Below are positions 21,200 through 32,700 of a stretch of DNA of 64,000 nt, one piece after another. This stretch comes from Limnanthes douglasii subsp. nivea (taxonomy: Eukaryota; Streptophyta; Magnoliopsida; Brassicales; Limnanthaceae): positions 255,461,305 to 255,525,304 of the forward strand of contig JAUPFV010000002.1 in the NCBI GenBank assembly GCA_036936605.1, in the 5' to 3' direction. The position numbers and the translations under genes are program-made. Under the pieces are notes generated by a model, which had not been told where the DNA came from, searched no databases, and saw nothing but the letters and a program-made list of their open reading frames with translations. How positions within the stretch are numbered: the first letter of the stretch is position 1; each line of letters begins with the position of its first letter.

Positions 21200-21900
21200 T
21201 GGAAACCATAGTGGAAGCTTAGACTTGTATGCAGATACAATATGTAAATCTACCAAGATACTAAGCTTTACTTTAAATTATTGCGAGATGGACGTTCAAA
21301 CGCAGAAATATCCTATGGTACTCATGTACGAAATGGTAGTTGGGTAAGGCGCTGATCAATTAATAGAGGATGCTCCAACATAACAGATACTAAAAGAGAA
21401 ACAAAATCAATTGGATTTAGAGGGAAAACGAGATAAATTGTTGAACGAAATTGTTTCACTAAATGCTTAGAGGGATACAATAATTACATGTTCGAGATAA
21501 CTTCAATCAGAACTGTGAAAAGATAGAAATAGAGAAATGCGTCTGAGGATAATAACAGTGAGCCTGGATCTTTACGAGATCAAGAAAGATACCGAAGAAA
21601 ACAGTTTCAATTGGACCGAAGCTACCATTTCCTAATAGAATAGTGCCAAGCTAGACATTGGTATATTCTTTTGGAGTCTACCGACTGTTATGTGTCTGAT
21701 TCAGAGGAAATTTATTCTTCTTTTGAACGGGGTGGTCATCACCACAGGAGTAAACATTATTGAAAAAAAATATTCTAGTCGTGTTAGAAGCTCTAGACCA
21801 GAACGAGATTTGAAAAAACAGCTTGATTTATCAAATAAGCAGGTGCCCGCCTCTAAGGTTAAGGCCTAGATGGTCACCGAGGGTGGTATATGACATCACC
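21200..21900 (+). pseudogene. Element G gag N-terminal remnant
   Basis: Similar to 41830-42300 of element D: both contain CGAAGCTACCATT-like text, a GATTC(A/T)GAGG phrase, then a His/Arg-rich stretch (GGTCATCACCACAGGAGTAA). This corresponds to the charged N-terminal part of gag. It is full of stops. Its position after the aORF remnant shows that G is rearranged, or that two damaged copies abut. Confidence 0.5.
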
Positions 21901-23443
21901 AAACTATAGCTCAGATTTAAAATAATCCTGGACTATTTCTAGTAACCAACTAGTAGTATCAACATGAGGGTTCATGTAACCAAAGTTTTGATTATCATGT
22001 CAATAACTCATTTGGTGAAACACAGTAATATTAAAACTATAAAGACATTTGGTCACCAATTGAGGATTGATCACCTTCTGTTAGGTAGAATATGAAGACA
22101 TAGATTTATATGAAAATTTAAACGGTGAACAATATGAAGAACAATGAAATTAGAATTTATATAATCCGACATAAGAACATAAATTATCATGGATGTGTAG
22201 GGATTTGCAATTAAAAAAGAAACATATACATGAGAAATAAAGTAAGAAACACGAAATCGAGATTATTCAATATCCTCCGCATTTTCTCCAAATATATTAT
22301 CTTGCGAGTCCCCACTCGTAGAACCGCCGTTACCACGACCCGCTTCGAATGTTTTCCTTCCTTTGACGTATCCTCCGTTGCTTCTTCATCCTCTTCATAT
22401 AAAATATCATCGGTGACGCGTATCATTCGACACCATATATGAGTAAGGGCCCAAATAAAACTCCGAAAACATTTAATAGAAACCAAGGAGCATAGAAAAT
22501 GTGACATCAGCGTCGTACCGATTTATGACTGCTATCCATCTCTCAAATCACCTCTCAAACAATATTCTTCTTCTAAAAAATTTCAAACGAAATTTTACTA
22601 TTACTACTATAATCTCTCAAATCATCCTTATATATCCGTCTTCTACAATCTTTGACCAAATTTCTCTCAAATCATTTATATTTTATACATAGTAAGCAAA
22701 GATCAAAATATAACAACACTTGTAGTAATTATTAGTTATAAACAAACCATAATAAAATCAAAGTATAATAATAAAAATATAATACACTGCCATGATGGTC
22801 AAGATATTAATATTGTCGTTTCCGACCATGACGACCGTGACCGGGTTTTTCCATGCCAGTGACGGTGGAGACCGTGACAGTCGTAACACTGAATCGCACT
22901 AGTGCTCTGTTGTGATAGATCTACCATGATCTCGCCAAAATCCACCATGATGCGTCACATTATACACATGTACGTCTTTCATTTAACATATATTTTCTTT
23001 AGCTTTCAACAAACATCTTTGCACCTAAGTCATGGCCCCAACGAATGTCCCAGCGAGATAATACACATGTCTTCGGCTGTCTATTTTCGGCCACACGTAG
23101 TCTTCAAAATTACTATGTTATGAAATTTATCCTACATCTAACAGTTATAATATTAAAATTTAATGATACGCTATTAATGATACGTTCAATAGTAAAATTT
23201 ATAAGAGTAGCATGTATAAGTCTACTAATTGATTTTTGATTTTTTATGCAGACAACATTATTATTTTTCGTACTTTAATTTTTAATTTAGTTTCAAATTA
23301 ACTATATTCAAACTCATTGTTTATTATCATCATAAAATTTTCACAATATGAGAAACAATATTCCGTTTTCTCAATAAGAAGTATGTAGGGTGAGAATATT
23401 TAAACATAATAAAAATACATACGAGGGATAATTCAGTTGCATA
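21901..23443. other. Unassigned AT-rich sequence
   Basis: No gene recognised. A 98-codon minus-strand open frame at 22211-22507 has no similarity known to me. A GC-richer patch at 22790-22960 (GTGACGGTGGAGACCGTGAC) does not match anything else in the window. Confidence 0.35.
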
Positions 23444-23755
23444 TGGTTTCAAATCTTAATAATGTTAAATAAAATTATTTCTGATGCTGAAAAATGTTAT
23501 GATAAAATATGAGACAAATTCATAAAATTTACAAGAGGTTTGTGACATAACTCGACCAATACAATTTCTCTTACGTCTATGGTGTGGTTTTCTTATAATT
23601 TTATTTATAGTTTCAAGAGACACTTAATAGCTATATATGATGATGCTCATCAAAGATAAAGTTTCTTTGGATGATACAACAAACTATAAATTTACGTAAT
23701 TATAAATATCTCTAAATTAAGAACATAAACCATATAACAAAACCTAAAAATAAAT
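23444..23755 (+). mobile_element. Element D 5' LTR, left part
   Basis: Similar to the G LTR at 8503-8780, starting TGGTTTCAAATCTTAATAATG. It is cut at CCTAAAAATAAAT by the TGTTA end of copia element H. The missing end of the LTR is found at 41509-41555, more than 17 kb away. Confidence 0.65.
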
Positions 23756-24093
23756 TGTTATTTTTTAATTTTGATATCGCATCAAATTATATATAACAAA
23801 ACATGGAAATATAAATAGAAACCGTTTTCTAGATTCATGTAATGATAAAATAAAAAAACGATTACTCGTGGATACGCATGCAGCTATCCATTTTGTATTT
23901 TGTTCATTCTCGTTCTTTAGCGGTTCTGTAGATTAACTTGAAAGAATATGCAAAAACAAGTTAGAAAAGAAAAGGATTTAGTTTTCTAGACATTGTAGGA
24001 AGCAATAGATTTGGACTTCCTTAAGCCAATGACCGAATATGTTTATTTAACATATCAATTCAAATTATTTTCGGCCCATAATTTATTCCAACA
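23756..24093 (-). repeat. Element H 3' LTR
   Basis: 338 bp, TGTTA...CCAACA. It lacks about 330 bp present in the right LTR between CAATAGATTTG and GGCTTCCTTAAG. It is followed on the plus strand by ATCTCCCACCTGGAT, the reverse of a polypurine tract (24094-24108). Confidence 0.8.
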
Positions 24094-24439
24094 ATCTCCC
24101 ACCTGGATCACCACATGCTACTCAAGAATACATATTCAACTTTAGTGAGATCCTTATATTCATTGTCAATGGAGAAACAATACAACCCCGTACATGTCTG
24201 ATAACAATAAAGGACTAAACACCTCTTTCTCGCAATGTGAACAATAAGATGCAACAACAATCACAGTACCATTATCAATCAATTACTTTGGCCAATTATG
24301 AAGCGTGACCTAACATTAATATGGATTTTAATCGTACATATCTTCTCTTAAATGGATCTTACCTTCGGATATCCAATACAATACAAATATCAAAAAATAT
24401 TTCCAAGCATACATATATTGCAATAAAATTTAACATGCA

Positions 24440-26822
24440 CAATACTGCAAAATATAACATCAAATCCTAAAACAAACTCTCCCACTAAAGGAAACAATCT
24501 CTAAATCAACTACACCCATACTAATGGTGTGTCCCTGGAAAACCTTAGGCTAAAACGCATTTATTAGAGGATCTGCTATCATGGAGTTTTTGCTGATGTG
24601 CTCTATATTTATCAGACCCATCTGAACTATCTCTTTAACATACAAAAATTTCATGTCTATGTTTTTGGAAATAGACAAGTTCTATAACATGTTAGATTAT
24701 TACACTCTGGAATTTCACAGTCAAAATTACCAGTTCGATGCAATAAGTGTTTACTTTGCACTTTTCTAGGATATTGCACCTCCAACCAATAATAATATGT
24801 TCCCTAACGTGCTCTTTAGTGTGTCTAAACGTCCACAAAAATCCGAGTCGGAATACCCAATGATCTTTACTTTATCCAGCTTCTTATATGTCAACATGTG
24901 CTGCTTTGTTCCTTACGGATACCGGAGTACCCTTTTAACTGCTTTGCAGTGATCCATGTCTGGGTTACTAAAATATATTCCCAACATATGTACAACAAAG
25001 GCAATGTCTGATCTAGTACAAACTTCAGCATACATCAAACTCCCAGCTGACGAAGCATATGAGACCATTTTCATTTCCTCAATCTCAAGTTTTTGTTTAG
25101 GACATTGACCCATACTAAGTCTGTCACCTTTTGTTATAGGAGTAATTAGGAGTTTGCAATCTACCAGTCTCTAACATTGTAACACACTTTAAAATATGCC
25201 TTTTGTAATAATCCAAGAATACCACGAGAGAGATCCTGATATACCTAGATTCTTAACACAAAATTGGCATCACCAAGATCCTTCATATCAAACTTGTGTG
25301 AAAGAAATCCTTTTGTAGTGTGTTACAATTCCTTATTGTTCGAGGAAATCAATATTTCATCCACGTATAATATAAGAATTATGAAATTACTCCCACTAAA
25401 CTTATGAAACAAACAATCCTCAACCAATTTGATCCCAAAGTCATAACCGACTATCACATCAATGAATTTGTGATACCATTAACGAGAGACCTATTTAAGC
25501 CCATAAATCGATTTCTTAGGCCTACAAACTAGATAATTTGAGTTGCTCTCTATAAAGTGTTCTAGTTATACCATATAAATCGTTTCCTTAATATTACCAT
25601 TCAAAAAGTGGTCTTAACATCAATCTGATGAATTTTAAGGTAAATATGTGCAGCTAATAACATGATTGTTCTAAAGGAATCCGTCGTCGATACCGGAGGG
25701 AAGGTTTATTTAAAATCAATCTATTCATGTTAAGTATAACCTTTCTCTACAAGACTTGCTTTATGTATTTTCACATTACCCAGAGAATCACGTTTGGTTT
25801 TGTAAACCCATGTGCAACCAATTGCTTTTTTCCCTTCATGTAATGAGACAAGATCCAATACCGCATTGTCCTGCATTAATTTATACTCCTCCTTCATAGC
25901 GTTAATCCACTTCCGAGAGTTAGAGCTTGCCATGGCTTATTTGTAGGATGATGGATCATTTACAGTTCCAGCCCATAACTCATCATGCTCCTGGACCTTC
26001 TTAAGGGCACTATTTCCTATCGTTTTACTTCTTAAGGAGGTAGAGTTTGATTATTATGAACGATGTCATTTTGATTCCCTTGTGGAAGGTTATCTTGAAG
26101 TTCTCCTTGTTCTACCTGGACCATAATTGTATCCTGGCTAGAACCCTCAAGTGTAGCATCAATGTTAATTTGAGGATTCCCTTGTTCTAATGGGGAAAAA
26201 TGATCGGCATTACAACCCAATCTTTTAATACATGAGTATCCATATTGAATCCTTCATGAATCTCTATGGATTCTTCCTCAAAATCAAAATCTGTTTCCTT
26301 ATTCTTCCCCCCAAACTTAACATCCTTTTGAAACTTGATCGTTCATTTCTCAAATATTTTACCAGTAAGAGAATCATAAAACTTAAACCCCTTCGAATGT
26401 TCGGAATAAACCCACGAAGAAGTAACTAACTGCTTTTGGGTCTAGTTTCTTTTCTTGAGGTTTGTAAGTCCTTCCCTAAGCTGGACAACCCCAAATGTCC
26501 AGATGCTTTGAATTGGGTCTATGCCCGCTCCAAAGCTCATATGGGATCCTAAATGTAGCCTTAGTGGGTACTCGGTTATGTATATAGGTGGCACATATGA
26601 TGGCATCTCCTAGAGAGACAATGGTAGAGATGAGTGACTTATCATACTTCTAACCATATCTTTTAGTATCCGGTTCCATCTCTCATATACACCATTCATG
26701 CAGGTTGAATCCGACATTGTGTATGGAGGGACTATGTCATACTTCTTTAGGTATTTAGCAAAAGTCTCTTAAAACATTTCGCTTGATCCGTCATATCTTC
26801 CATAATATTCACTACCATGGTT
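24440..26822 (-). pseudogene. Element H copia pol remnant (integrase end, RT, RNase H)
   Basis: Reading leftward on the minus strand: integrase C-terminal core at about 26820-26450 (GSEYYG, then CMNGVYERWNRILKDM, a degraded copia GIAERRNRTL motif). RT at about 25933-25300 has KWINAMKEEYKLM and GCTWVYKTKRDSLGN, with the catalytic box reading YVDE instead of YVDD (around 25356). RNase H at 25113-24913 has AGSLMYAEVCTRSDIAFVV. Many stops and frameshifts. Region 24440-24900 is a degraded RNase H end. Confidence 0.85.
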
Positions 26823-26827
26823 AGATC

Positions 26828-27319
26828 TGATGAGTCCGGATTCGAACAGCTACTCAAAAGGGGAGTCCAAAGTAAAACTCCCCGGAAACCGGACAGACTC
26901 CAAGACCTCAATTCGAACAGCCCTATTTGAACCGGACGGATGATTTTGAACACTGCAAGTATAAGGCAGTTCGAACTATGACTAAAGTACTAAAAAACCT
27001 AATCACTATCTGACTAAGCTACCTGTGCATTTGCTTAAACTTACTGGGTCTTTAAACTTGACCCGGGTCCATGAAACTTGACCCGAAAGCCCATAAGGGC
27101 CCAAATTACACACTATAAATATCCAACCACCAGCATTAACTATGGGTAAGAAAAATTAACTGCTGCCAGGCTGCTCAATTCTCTCACCACCCTTGAAACA
27201 CCCTGAAATATCTTGAAACACCATTAAACACCACCACACCACCGTGAAACACCCTTACGCCGCCTTAAAACTCCACTTAAAATTACCAGCCTACCCTCAG
27301 GCTACTTTTATCCTCACCA
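26828..27319 (+). repeat. Element B 5' LTR
   Basis: 492 bp, TGATGAGTCCGG...CCTCACCA. It carries a TATA box (TATAAATA at 27114-27121). Identical by eye to 36852-37343. Confidence 0.95.
27114..27121 (+). promoter_or_regulatory. TATA box in element B 5' LTR
   Basis: TATAAATA about 200 bases before the LTR end and 270 before the gag ATG. It is the likely core promoter for the genomic and gag-pol RNA. The LTRs of element C carry the same word at 44478-44485 and 52686-52693. Confidence 0.6.
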
Positions 27320-27321
27320 AA

Positions 27322-27339
27322 TTGGCGACCACAGTGGGA
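27322..27339 (+). other. Element B primer-binding site
   Basis: TTGGCGACCACAGTGGGA starts two bases after the LTR. Position and TTGGCG start fit a tRNA primer site. Element C has TTGGAGAACACATTGGGA, displaced and on the other strand. Confidence 0.75.
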
Positions 27340-27392
27340 GGCGACGGTGCCTGAATCAAACATTCAAAACCAAGTAAAAGGATTCTGTCCGA

Positions 27393-29735
27393 ATGAATCC
27401 GGATAACCCAGAGCTTCCACCAGCTTTGCTCGAAGTGGTGGAAGAGAACGATGAATATACTGTCCAAGAGCGTGACAGGTTGAGGGTTGAAATAGAAGCT
27501 CTGAGGGCTGAGAAGGCCAAGATGGGCATGAAGGAAAAGTCCAAAGCATCAGTTGCTCATCGCTCTGATAACCCTCGAGAGCATGAGGCTTCAAAGACTC
27601 ATGTGAGCACTAAAAAGACACATGCTAGTTCTAAAAAGTCTCACCGGTCCAAGCCTGTGGAGAGCTCTGACTCAAGTTCAGAATCTTCGAACAGCTCTTC
27701 GGACAGTGAGGGGAATGAAAAGTCCTTGTCCTCCAGCAGTGACGAAGGGCGAACCAGGAAAAAACAAAAGCAAGTTAAAAAGTATTCCAGAAAAAGAGAC
27801 CACCATGGAAGAATGAAAAGACACATTGGGAAAGGATCATCTCACAGCCGGAGACATATAGACCGGATGCTGGTGGATCCTTTTGCCTTCCATGATGAGC
27901 CAGGTATCTTTGCAACCCCTAATGAGGATACTGCGTTCAGTCGTGGGAGGAACTGGAGGCAATCGCCATTGTCTTCTAAAATTCTGTCCGGAAACCTCCC
28001 CAAGAGGTTTGATAGCACAAAGATGGAGAAGTACGACGGCAGTACCGATCCGGACAATCATCTGGAGCAATTCAAGAACTTCATGATGAACTTTGATGAT
28101 AATGATAAACTGCTCTGCAGGGCATTCTCCCAATCCTTTACGGGGAGTGCTCTAAAGTGGTATAACAGCCTTCCTCAGGGCTGTATCAGAGACTTTGATA
28201 CCTTTTGGGTGGCCTTCCGAAGGCAATTTGTGGGAAGTAAGGAGCTCAAGGGCAATGGAGACACTATAATCCATTGTGCCCAGGAGCCAAACGAATCGTT
28301 GAAAGAATACATAAGTCGTTTTGTGAACACAAAGAACGGGCTGGCTGATTGCTTTGAACAAGTGGCAATAGCATCCCTGAGACAGGGTTTGAACCCGGGC
28401 AACCTGGCCGATTCAGTAACTAGGAAGAAAGCCATGACCTGGGGTGGATTGCTGAATCAAGTCGGCAAACAAATTAATGTTGATGAAACAAAAAAGACCA
28501 GGGTGCATAGGCAGGTGAGATCCACCCCGGTAACACCAACTCCCAATCCAAACCAGTCCGGCAACAAAGCTAGAGAAACCGGACAGGGGCATGGAAGAGG
28601 AAAAGCTCAGTCTCAACCAGCTGCTCCTGCACAAAGTCAACAGTCTAGAAACAAAAGGGGGCCGTGGGTCCAGCCGGAGTGGTTTGCAGAGCTCAAAGAA
28701 AGTGTGGCAACCATTTTCGAGAAAACTAAAGATGAAGTACACTACAGGAGACCAGCAACCTTGCAGTCTCCCAGAGAACATCGAAACAGTTCTTTTTGTC
28801 AGTATCACAATGATATTGGCCATTCTACTGATGATTGTATAGCCTTGAAACAAGAGGTTCAGAACCTGATTGAAAGAGGGAAGTTGGGTGCATATGTCAA
28901 AAGAAGAGGAGGCAACAGGCCTGATAACACTCACCGGGCTGGTCCGGTTAATGCTGCCCCAGAAGGGGCCATGGTAATTGTTGAAAGGTTTGATGTGGAA
29001 TCAGAATATTTGGATCCTGATCCAACAAGGAACAGAGTGGGTGCGATAGAGGAACGTTCCAGGTCGGTCTCCGGGCTCATTAAATTCTTTGAGTCCTTGA
29101 CAATTTTCGGAGGGGATACTGTAACTGCTCCTACCACTTCGTCAAGAAAAAGGCATGTCCATAATTTGGCTACCCAGCTAGAAGGGGGCATGACCTCTTA
29201 TCAATCGTCAAGTTTATTCCCATTCATTGTCTTTGATGGGGATGATTTGAGGGACATTGCTGGCCCTCATGAAGATGCTGTTGTCATAGGAGCGTCAATA
29301 GGGGGCAATGAGATAAGGCGAATCCTGGTAGATACTGGGAGCTCAGCCAATATCCTTTTCCTTGATACTTACAAGAAAATGAAAAACCCAGCTGTGATTC
29401 AGAAGTCAGACAGATCGATCGTAGGCTTCACGGGCAGCTCAGCCGATGTAATCGGTGAGTTCGAAGAGGAAGTATTGTTGGGCAGAGGCCCTTTCAAGAA
29501 AACAGTCAGAATACTTTTCATTGTGGTGGACTGTCCCACTTGTTACAATGCTATTCTAGGGAGATCTTGGCTCTCTAGGATGCACGCAGTGGCTTCAACA
29601 GTTCATCAGTGTCTAAAATATGCTGTTCAGGGGCAGGTTGGGGTTGTCCGGAGCAGTCAAAAAGTTGCAAGAGAATGCTATGCCACTGCCTTGGCTCCAC
29701 GAACGCTGGGGGCAGTCCGTATGAATGATCAATAG
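27393..29735 (+). CDS. gag: Element B gag with aspartic protease
   Basis: 780 codons ending in UAG. Residues 1-200 are charged and Ser/Lys/Arg-rich. The gag core lies at about 203-340 (KYDGSTDPDNHLEQF, LKWYNSLPQG, FWVAFRRQFVGSKE). A zinc knuckle at 469-483 has the form C-X2-H-X4-H-X4-C (FCQYHNDIGHSTDDC), with His in the usual second Cys position; A and C share it. The protease near the C-terminus has LVDTGSSANILF, catalytic Asp at residue 647, and a flap-side CYNAILGRSWL. Gag would form particles and the protease would process the polyprotein. The ATG at 27393 is the first after the PBS, and the following MNPDNPE matches C's MNSDNQA. Confidence 0.93.
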   Translation: MNPDNPELPPALLEVVEENDEYTVQERDRLRVEIEALRAEKAKMGMKEKSKASVAHRSDNPREHEASKTHVSTKKTHASSKKSHRSKPVESSDSSSESSNSSSDSEGNEKSLSSSSDEGRTRKKQKQVKKYSRKRDHHGRMKRHIGKGSSHSRRHIDRMLVDPFAFHDEPGIFATPNEDTAFSRGRNWRQSPLSSKILSGNLPKRFDSTKMEKYDGSTDPDNHLEQFKNFMMNFDDNDKLLCRAFSQSFTGSALKWYNSLPQGCIRDFDTFWVAFRRQFVGSKELKGNGDTIIHCAQEPNESLKEYISRFVNTKNGLADCFEQVAIASLRQGLNPGNLADSVTRKKAMTWGGLLNQVGKQINVDETKKTRVHRQVRSTPVTPTPNPNQSGNKARETGQGHGRGKAQSQPAAPAQSQQSRNKRGPWVQPEWFAELKESVATIFEKTKDEVHYRRPATLQSPREHRNSSFCQYHNDIGHSTDDCIALKQEVQNLIERGKLGAYVKRRGGNRPDNTHRAGPVNAAPEGAMVIVERFDVESEYLDPDPTRNRVGAIEERSRSVSGLIKFFESLTIFGGDTVTAPTTSSRKRHVHNLATQLEGGMTSYQSSSLFPFIVFDGDDLRDIAGPHEDAVVIGASIGGNEIRRILVDTGSSANILFLDTYKKMKNPAVIQKSDRSIVGFTGSSADVIGEFEEEVLLGRGPFKKTVRILFIVVDCPTCYNAILGRSWLSRMHAVASTVHQCLKYAVQGQVGVVRSSQKVARECYATALAPRTLGAVRMNDQ
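29733..29735 (+). promoter_or_regulatory. Gag-pol UAG with readthrough-like context (element B)
   Basis: CAA-UAG-CAG-UUU, close to the tobamovirus-type leaky context (CAA-UAG-CAR-YYA) but with U in the last place. Pol continues in the same frame. CUGGGGGU (29752-29759) can pair with ACCCCCGG (29787-29794), beginning 16 bases after the stop. That is one stop in an otherwise open gag-pol, in a copy with identical LTRs. Confidence 0.65.
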
Positions 29736-32700
29736 CAGTTTGAGGGTCTTTCTGGGGGTGAGGGTGAAATTGATGACCCCAGGGAGACCCCCGGAGTGTT
29801 GATCCCAGTTGAAGAAGTTGAGACACACTGCTTAGAAGAAGGGAAATTTGTCAAGATAGGATCCAAAATGCCACAAGTGTTGAAGGAAGAAATGTTGAAA
29901 TTCTTAAAAGACCATCAGCACGTTTTTGCTTGGTGCAATGCTGATGTAACTGGAGTACCATCAGAAGTGATTTCTCATCACTTGTCAGTCCGAAGAGACA
30001 TAGCACCAGTGGTGCAAAAAAGGAGAGCTTTCTCAAAAGAAAAGGCTGATGTCATTGTACAAGAGGTTGACAGACTCACAAAGATGGGGCACATTAAAGA
30101 AGCTCAGTATCCTTTGTGGACTGCCAATCCAGTCTTGGTAAAAAAGAAAAACGGTAAATGGCGAATGTGCATAGACTTCACAGATCTCAATCGAGCCTGC
30201 CCAAAAGACTTGTATCCGGTTCCCCGGATAGATCAGCTGGTAGATTCTACTTCTGGGAACAAGCTACTCTCCTTCATGGATGCTTTCTCCGGATATAACC
30301 AGATCCAGGTGGATCCAAGAGATCAAGAGCATACTACTTTTGTTACTGATAGAGGATTACACTGCTACAAGGTGATGCCCTTTGGTTTGAAGAATGCTGG
30401 GGCTACTTATCAAAGGTTAGTCAACAAAGCATTTGCTAATCAGATCGGAAGAAATATGGAGGTTTACATTGACGATATGATGGTGAAAAGTGTGGAGGAG
30501 CAGCTACACTTGTCCGATCTCCAGGAGACTTTTGCAAACTTGGCCAAGGTAAATTTAAAGTTAAATCCTGAAAAGTGTATATTCGGAGTGCAGTCCGGGA
30601 AGTTCTTGGGGTATATTATAAGTGAGCATGGGATACAGCCCGACCCGGACCAACTCAATGCTTTGTTCCAAATGGAGCCTCCTCGAAATGTTAAAGAAGT
30701 ACAGCGGTTAACGGGGAGGCTAGCAGCTTTGAACAGGTTTATCTCTAGGTCTTCGGACAGATGTGCTCCTTTCTTTCAAACTTTGAAAGGTGCAAAGGGG
30801 TTTGAGTGGACACCACAGTGTGATGAGGCGTTCAATGAAATTAAGAAGCATTTGTCCTCTCCAAAGACTTTATTCAAACCAATCGATGGGGAGACTCTAT
30901 TTGTGTATCTGGCTGTTTCAAGTTGTGCCATCAGTGCTGTGTTAGTTAGAGAGGTTGATGGGTATCCTCACCCAGTATACTACATCAGCAAAAGCCTGAT
31001 TGATGCTGAGCGACGTTACTTGAAACTTGAAAAGCTAGCATTGGCCTTGGTAATAGCTGCAAGAAAGATGAGGCCTTATTTTCAGGCTCATCCTATTGTA
31101 GTCCGGACATCTTTCCCTTTAAAGAATGTCCTTCAAAAGGCAGATATTTCAAGCAGAATGACAAAGTGGTCAGTAGAGTTGGGGGACTTCGACATAGACT
31201 TTGCTCCTCGAACAGCAGTAAAGGCTCAGGCTGTGGCTGATTTTCTGGTCGAATTCCATTCTGATAGGGACTTAGAACAACTTGCTGATTCAAAAGACAA
31301 GAAAGTATGGATTGTCCGAACAGATGGAGGATCCAGTGCCATAGGATCTGGGGCAGGAATATGTCTTACCTCTCCTTATGGAGACAACATGTATCAAGCT
31401 ATTTGTTTTGCTTTCAGGGCATCCAATAATGAGTCCGAATACGAAGCAGCTATAGCTGGGTTGAAATTGGCTTACATCTGTGGGGCAAAACGGGTCAAGC
31501 TGCTAAGTGACTCCCAATTGCTTATCCACCATGCCTTGGGTCTATCAGAAGCTAGAAAAGAACAGTTAATCAAGTATTTACTTCTCTTGAAAAGTGAGGC
31601 AATGAAGTTTAAAGCTGTTGTCTATGAGCATATTCCCCGGGCAGAGAATGAATTGGCAGACTCATTGGCAACAATAGCATACACGGAGTCCTATCCGTGG
31701 ATCCATGTGCTTGAAAGTCCTTCCATTCAAATTGATGAAGGGGAGAAAGAGGAAGTTTTTGAAATACAAGCAAATAAACCTCAAGATTGGAGGTCTCCAC
31801 TTATACAATATTTGTCTGATGGCGTCGTACCCTTGGTTAAATCACAAGCCAGAACATTAAAACACAAGGCTCATGGTTTCATCATGATTAGAGAGGTCTT
31901 ATACAAGAAATCCTACAGCAAACCTCTCCTACGCTGTTTAGGGGATCATGAGTCACAAATGGTTCTCTCCGAATTGCATGATGGTGAGGGATCAGCCCAT
32001 TGTGGATTTAGAGCATTAACAAGAAGAGTGCTTCTCTCCGGATATTATTGGCCTTCAATAATGAAAGATGCCAAGGAACTGGTAAGAAGGTGTGACCCAT
32101 GCCAGAGGTACAGCAATGAAATTCATGTACCAGCCATTCCTATGGAGTCCATTTCTGAGCCTATCCCTTTTGCTCGATGGGGATTAGACTTAGTTGGGCC
32201 TCTCCCTATGGCGTCCGGAGGGCGCAAAACCATAATCGTGGCCATTGATTACTTTTCGAAGTGGATAGAAGCAGCCCCCTTGGCAGGAACAACATCAAAG
32301 GCTGTTATAAAATTCATTCTATCCAACATATGTTGCAGATTTGGTGTCCCTCAAAGAATAACAACAGATAATGGGCCACAGTTTGACAACAGAGAAATGG
32401 AGAGCTTCTGTGCCTCAAGGGGTATTCAGCACTGCTTTTCTTCACCATTCCACCCACAAGCCAATGGGCAAGTTGAGGTGGCTAATAGAACAATACTGTC
32501 CGGCTTAAAGAAAAATCTGGAAGGGGCTGCTGGAAAGTGGCCTAGTTATTTACAAGAAGTCTTGTGGGCCTACCGGACAACGCCTGGGGCTGCCACACAA
32601 GAATCACCTTTTGCCTTGGTCTATGGGATGGATGCAGTAGCTCCCATAGAGAAGACACTCCCTTCTTTTCGTGTTCATAACTTCTCCGGACAGGCTAATG

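Noticed and set aside
22211..22507. 98-codon minus-strand open frame as a host gene
   Set aside because: No recognisable motif, no neighbours supporting a gene, and it lies in a transposon-derived region.
29796..29798. ATG at 29796 as an independent start of pol
   Set aside because: The frame is open from just after the UAG, and residues before the ATG (EIDDPRETPGVL) are conserved in C, so a Gag-Pol readthrough product fits better.
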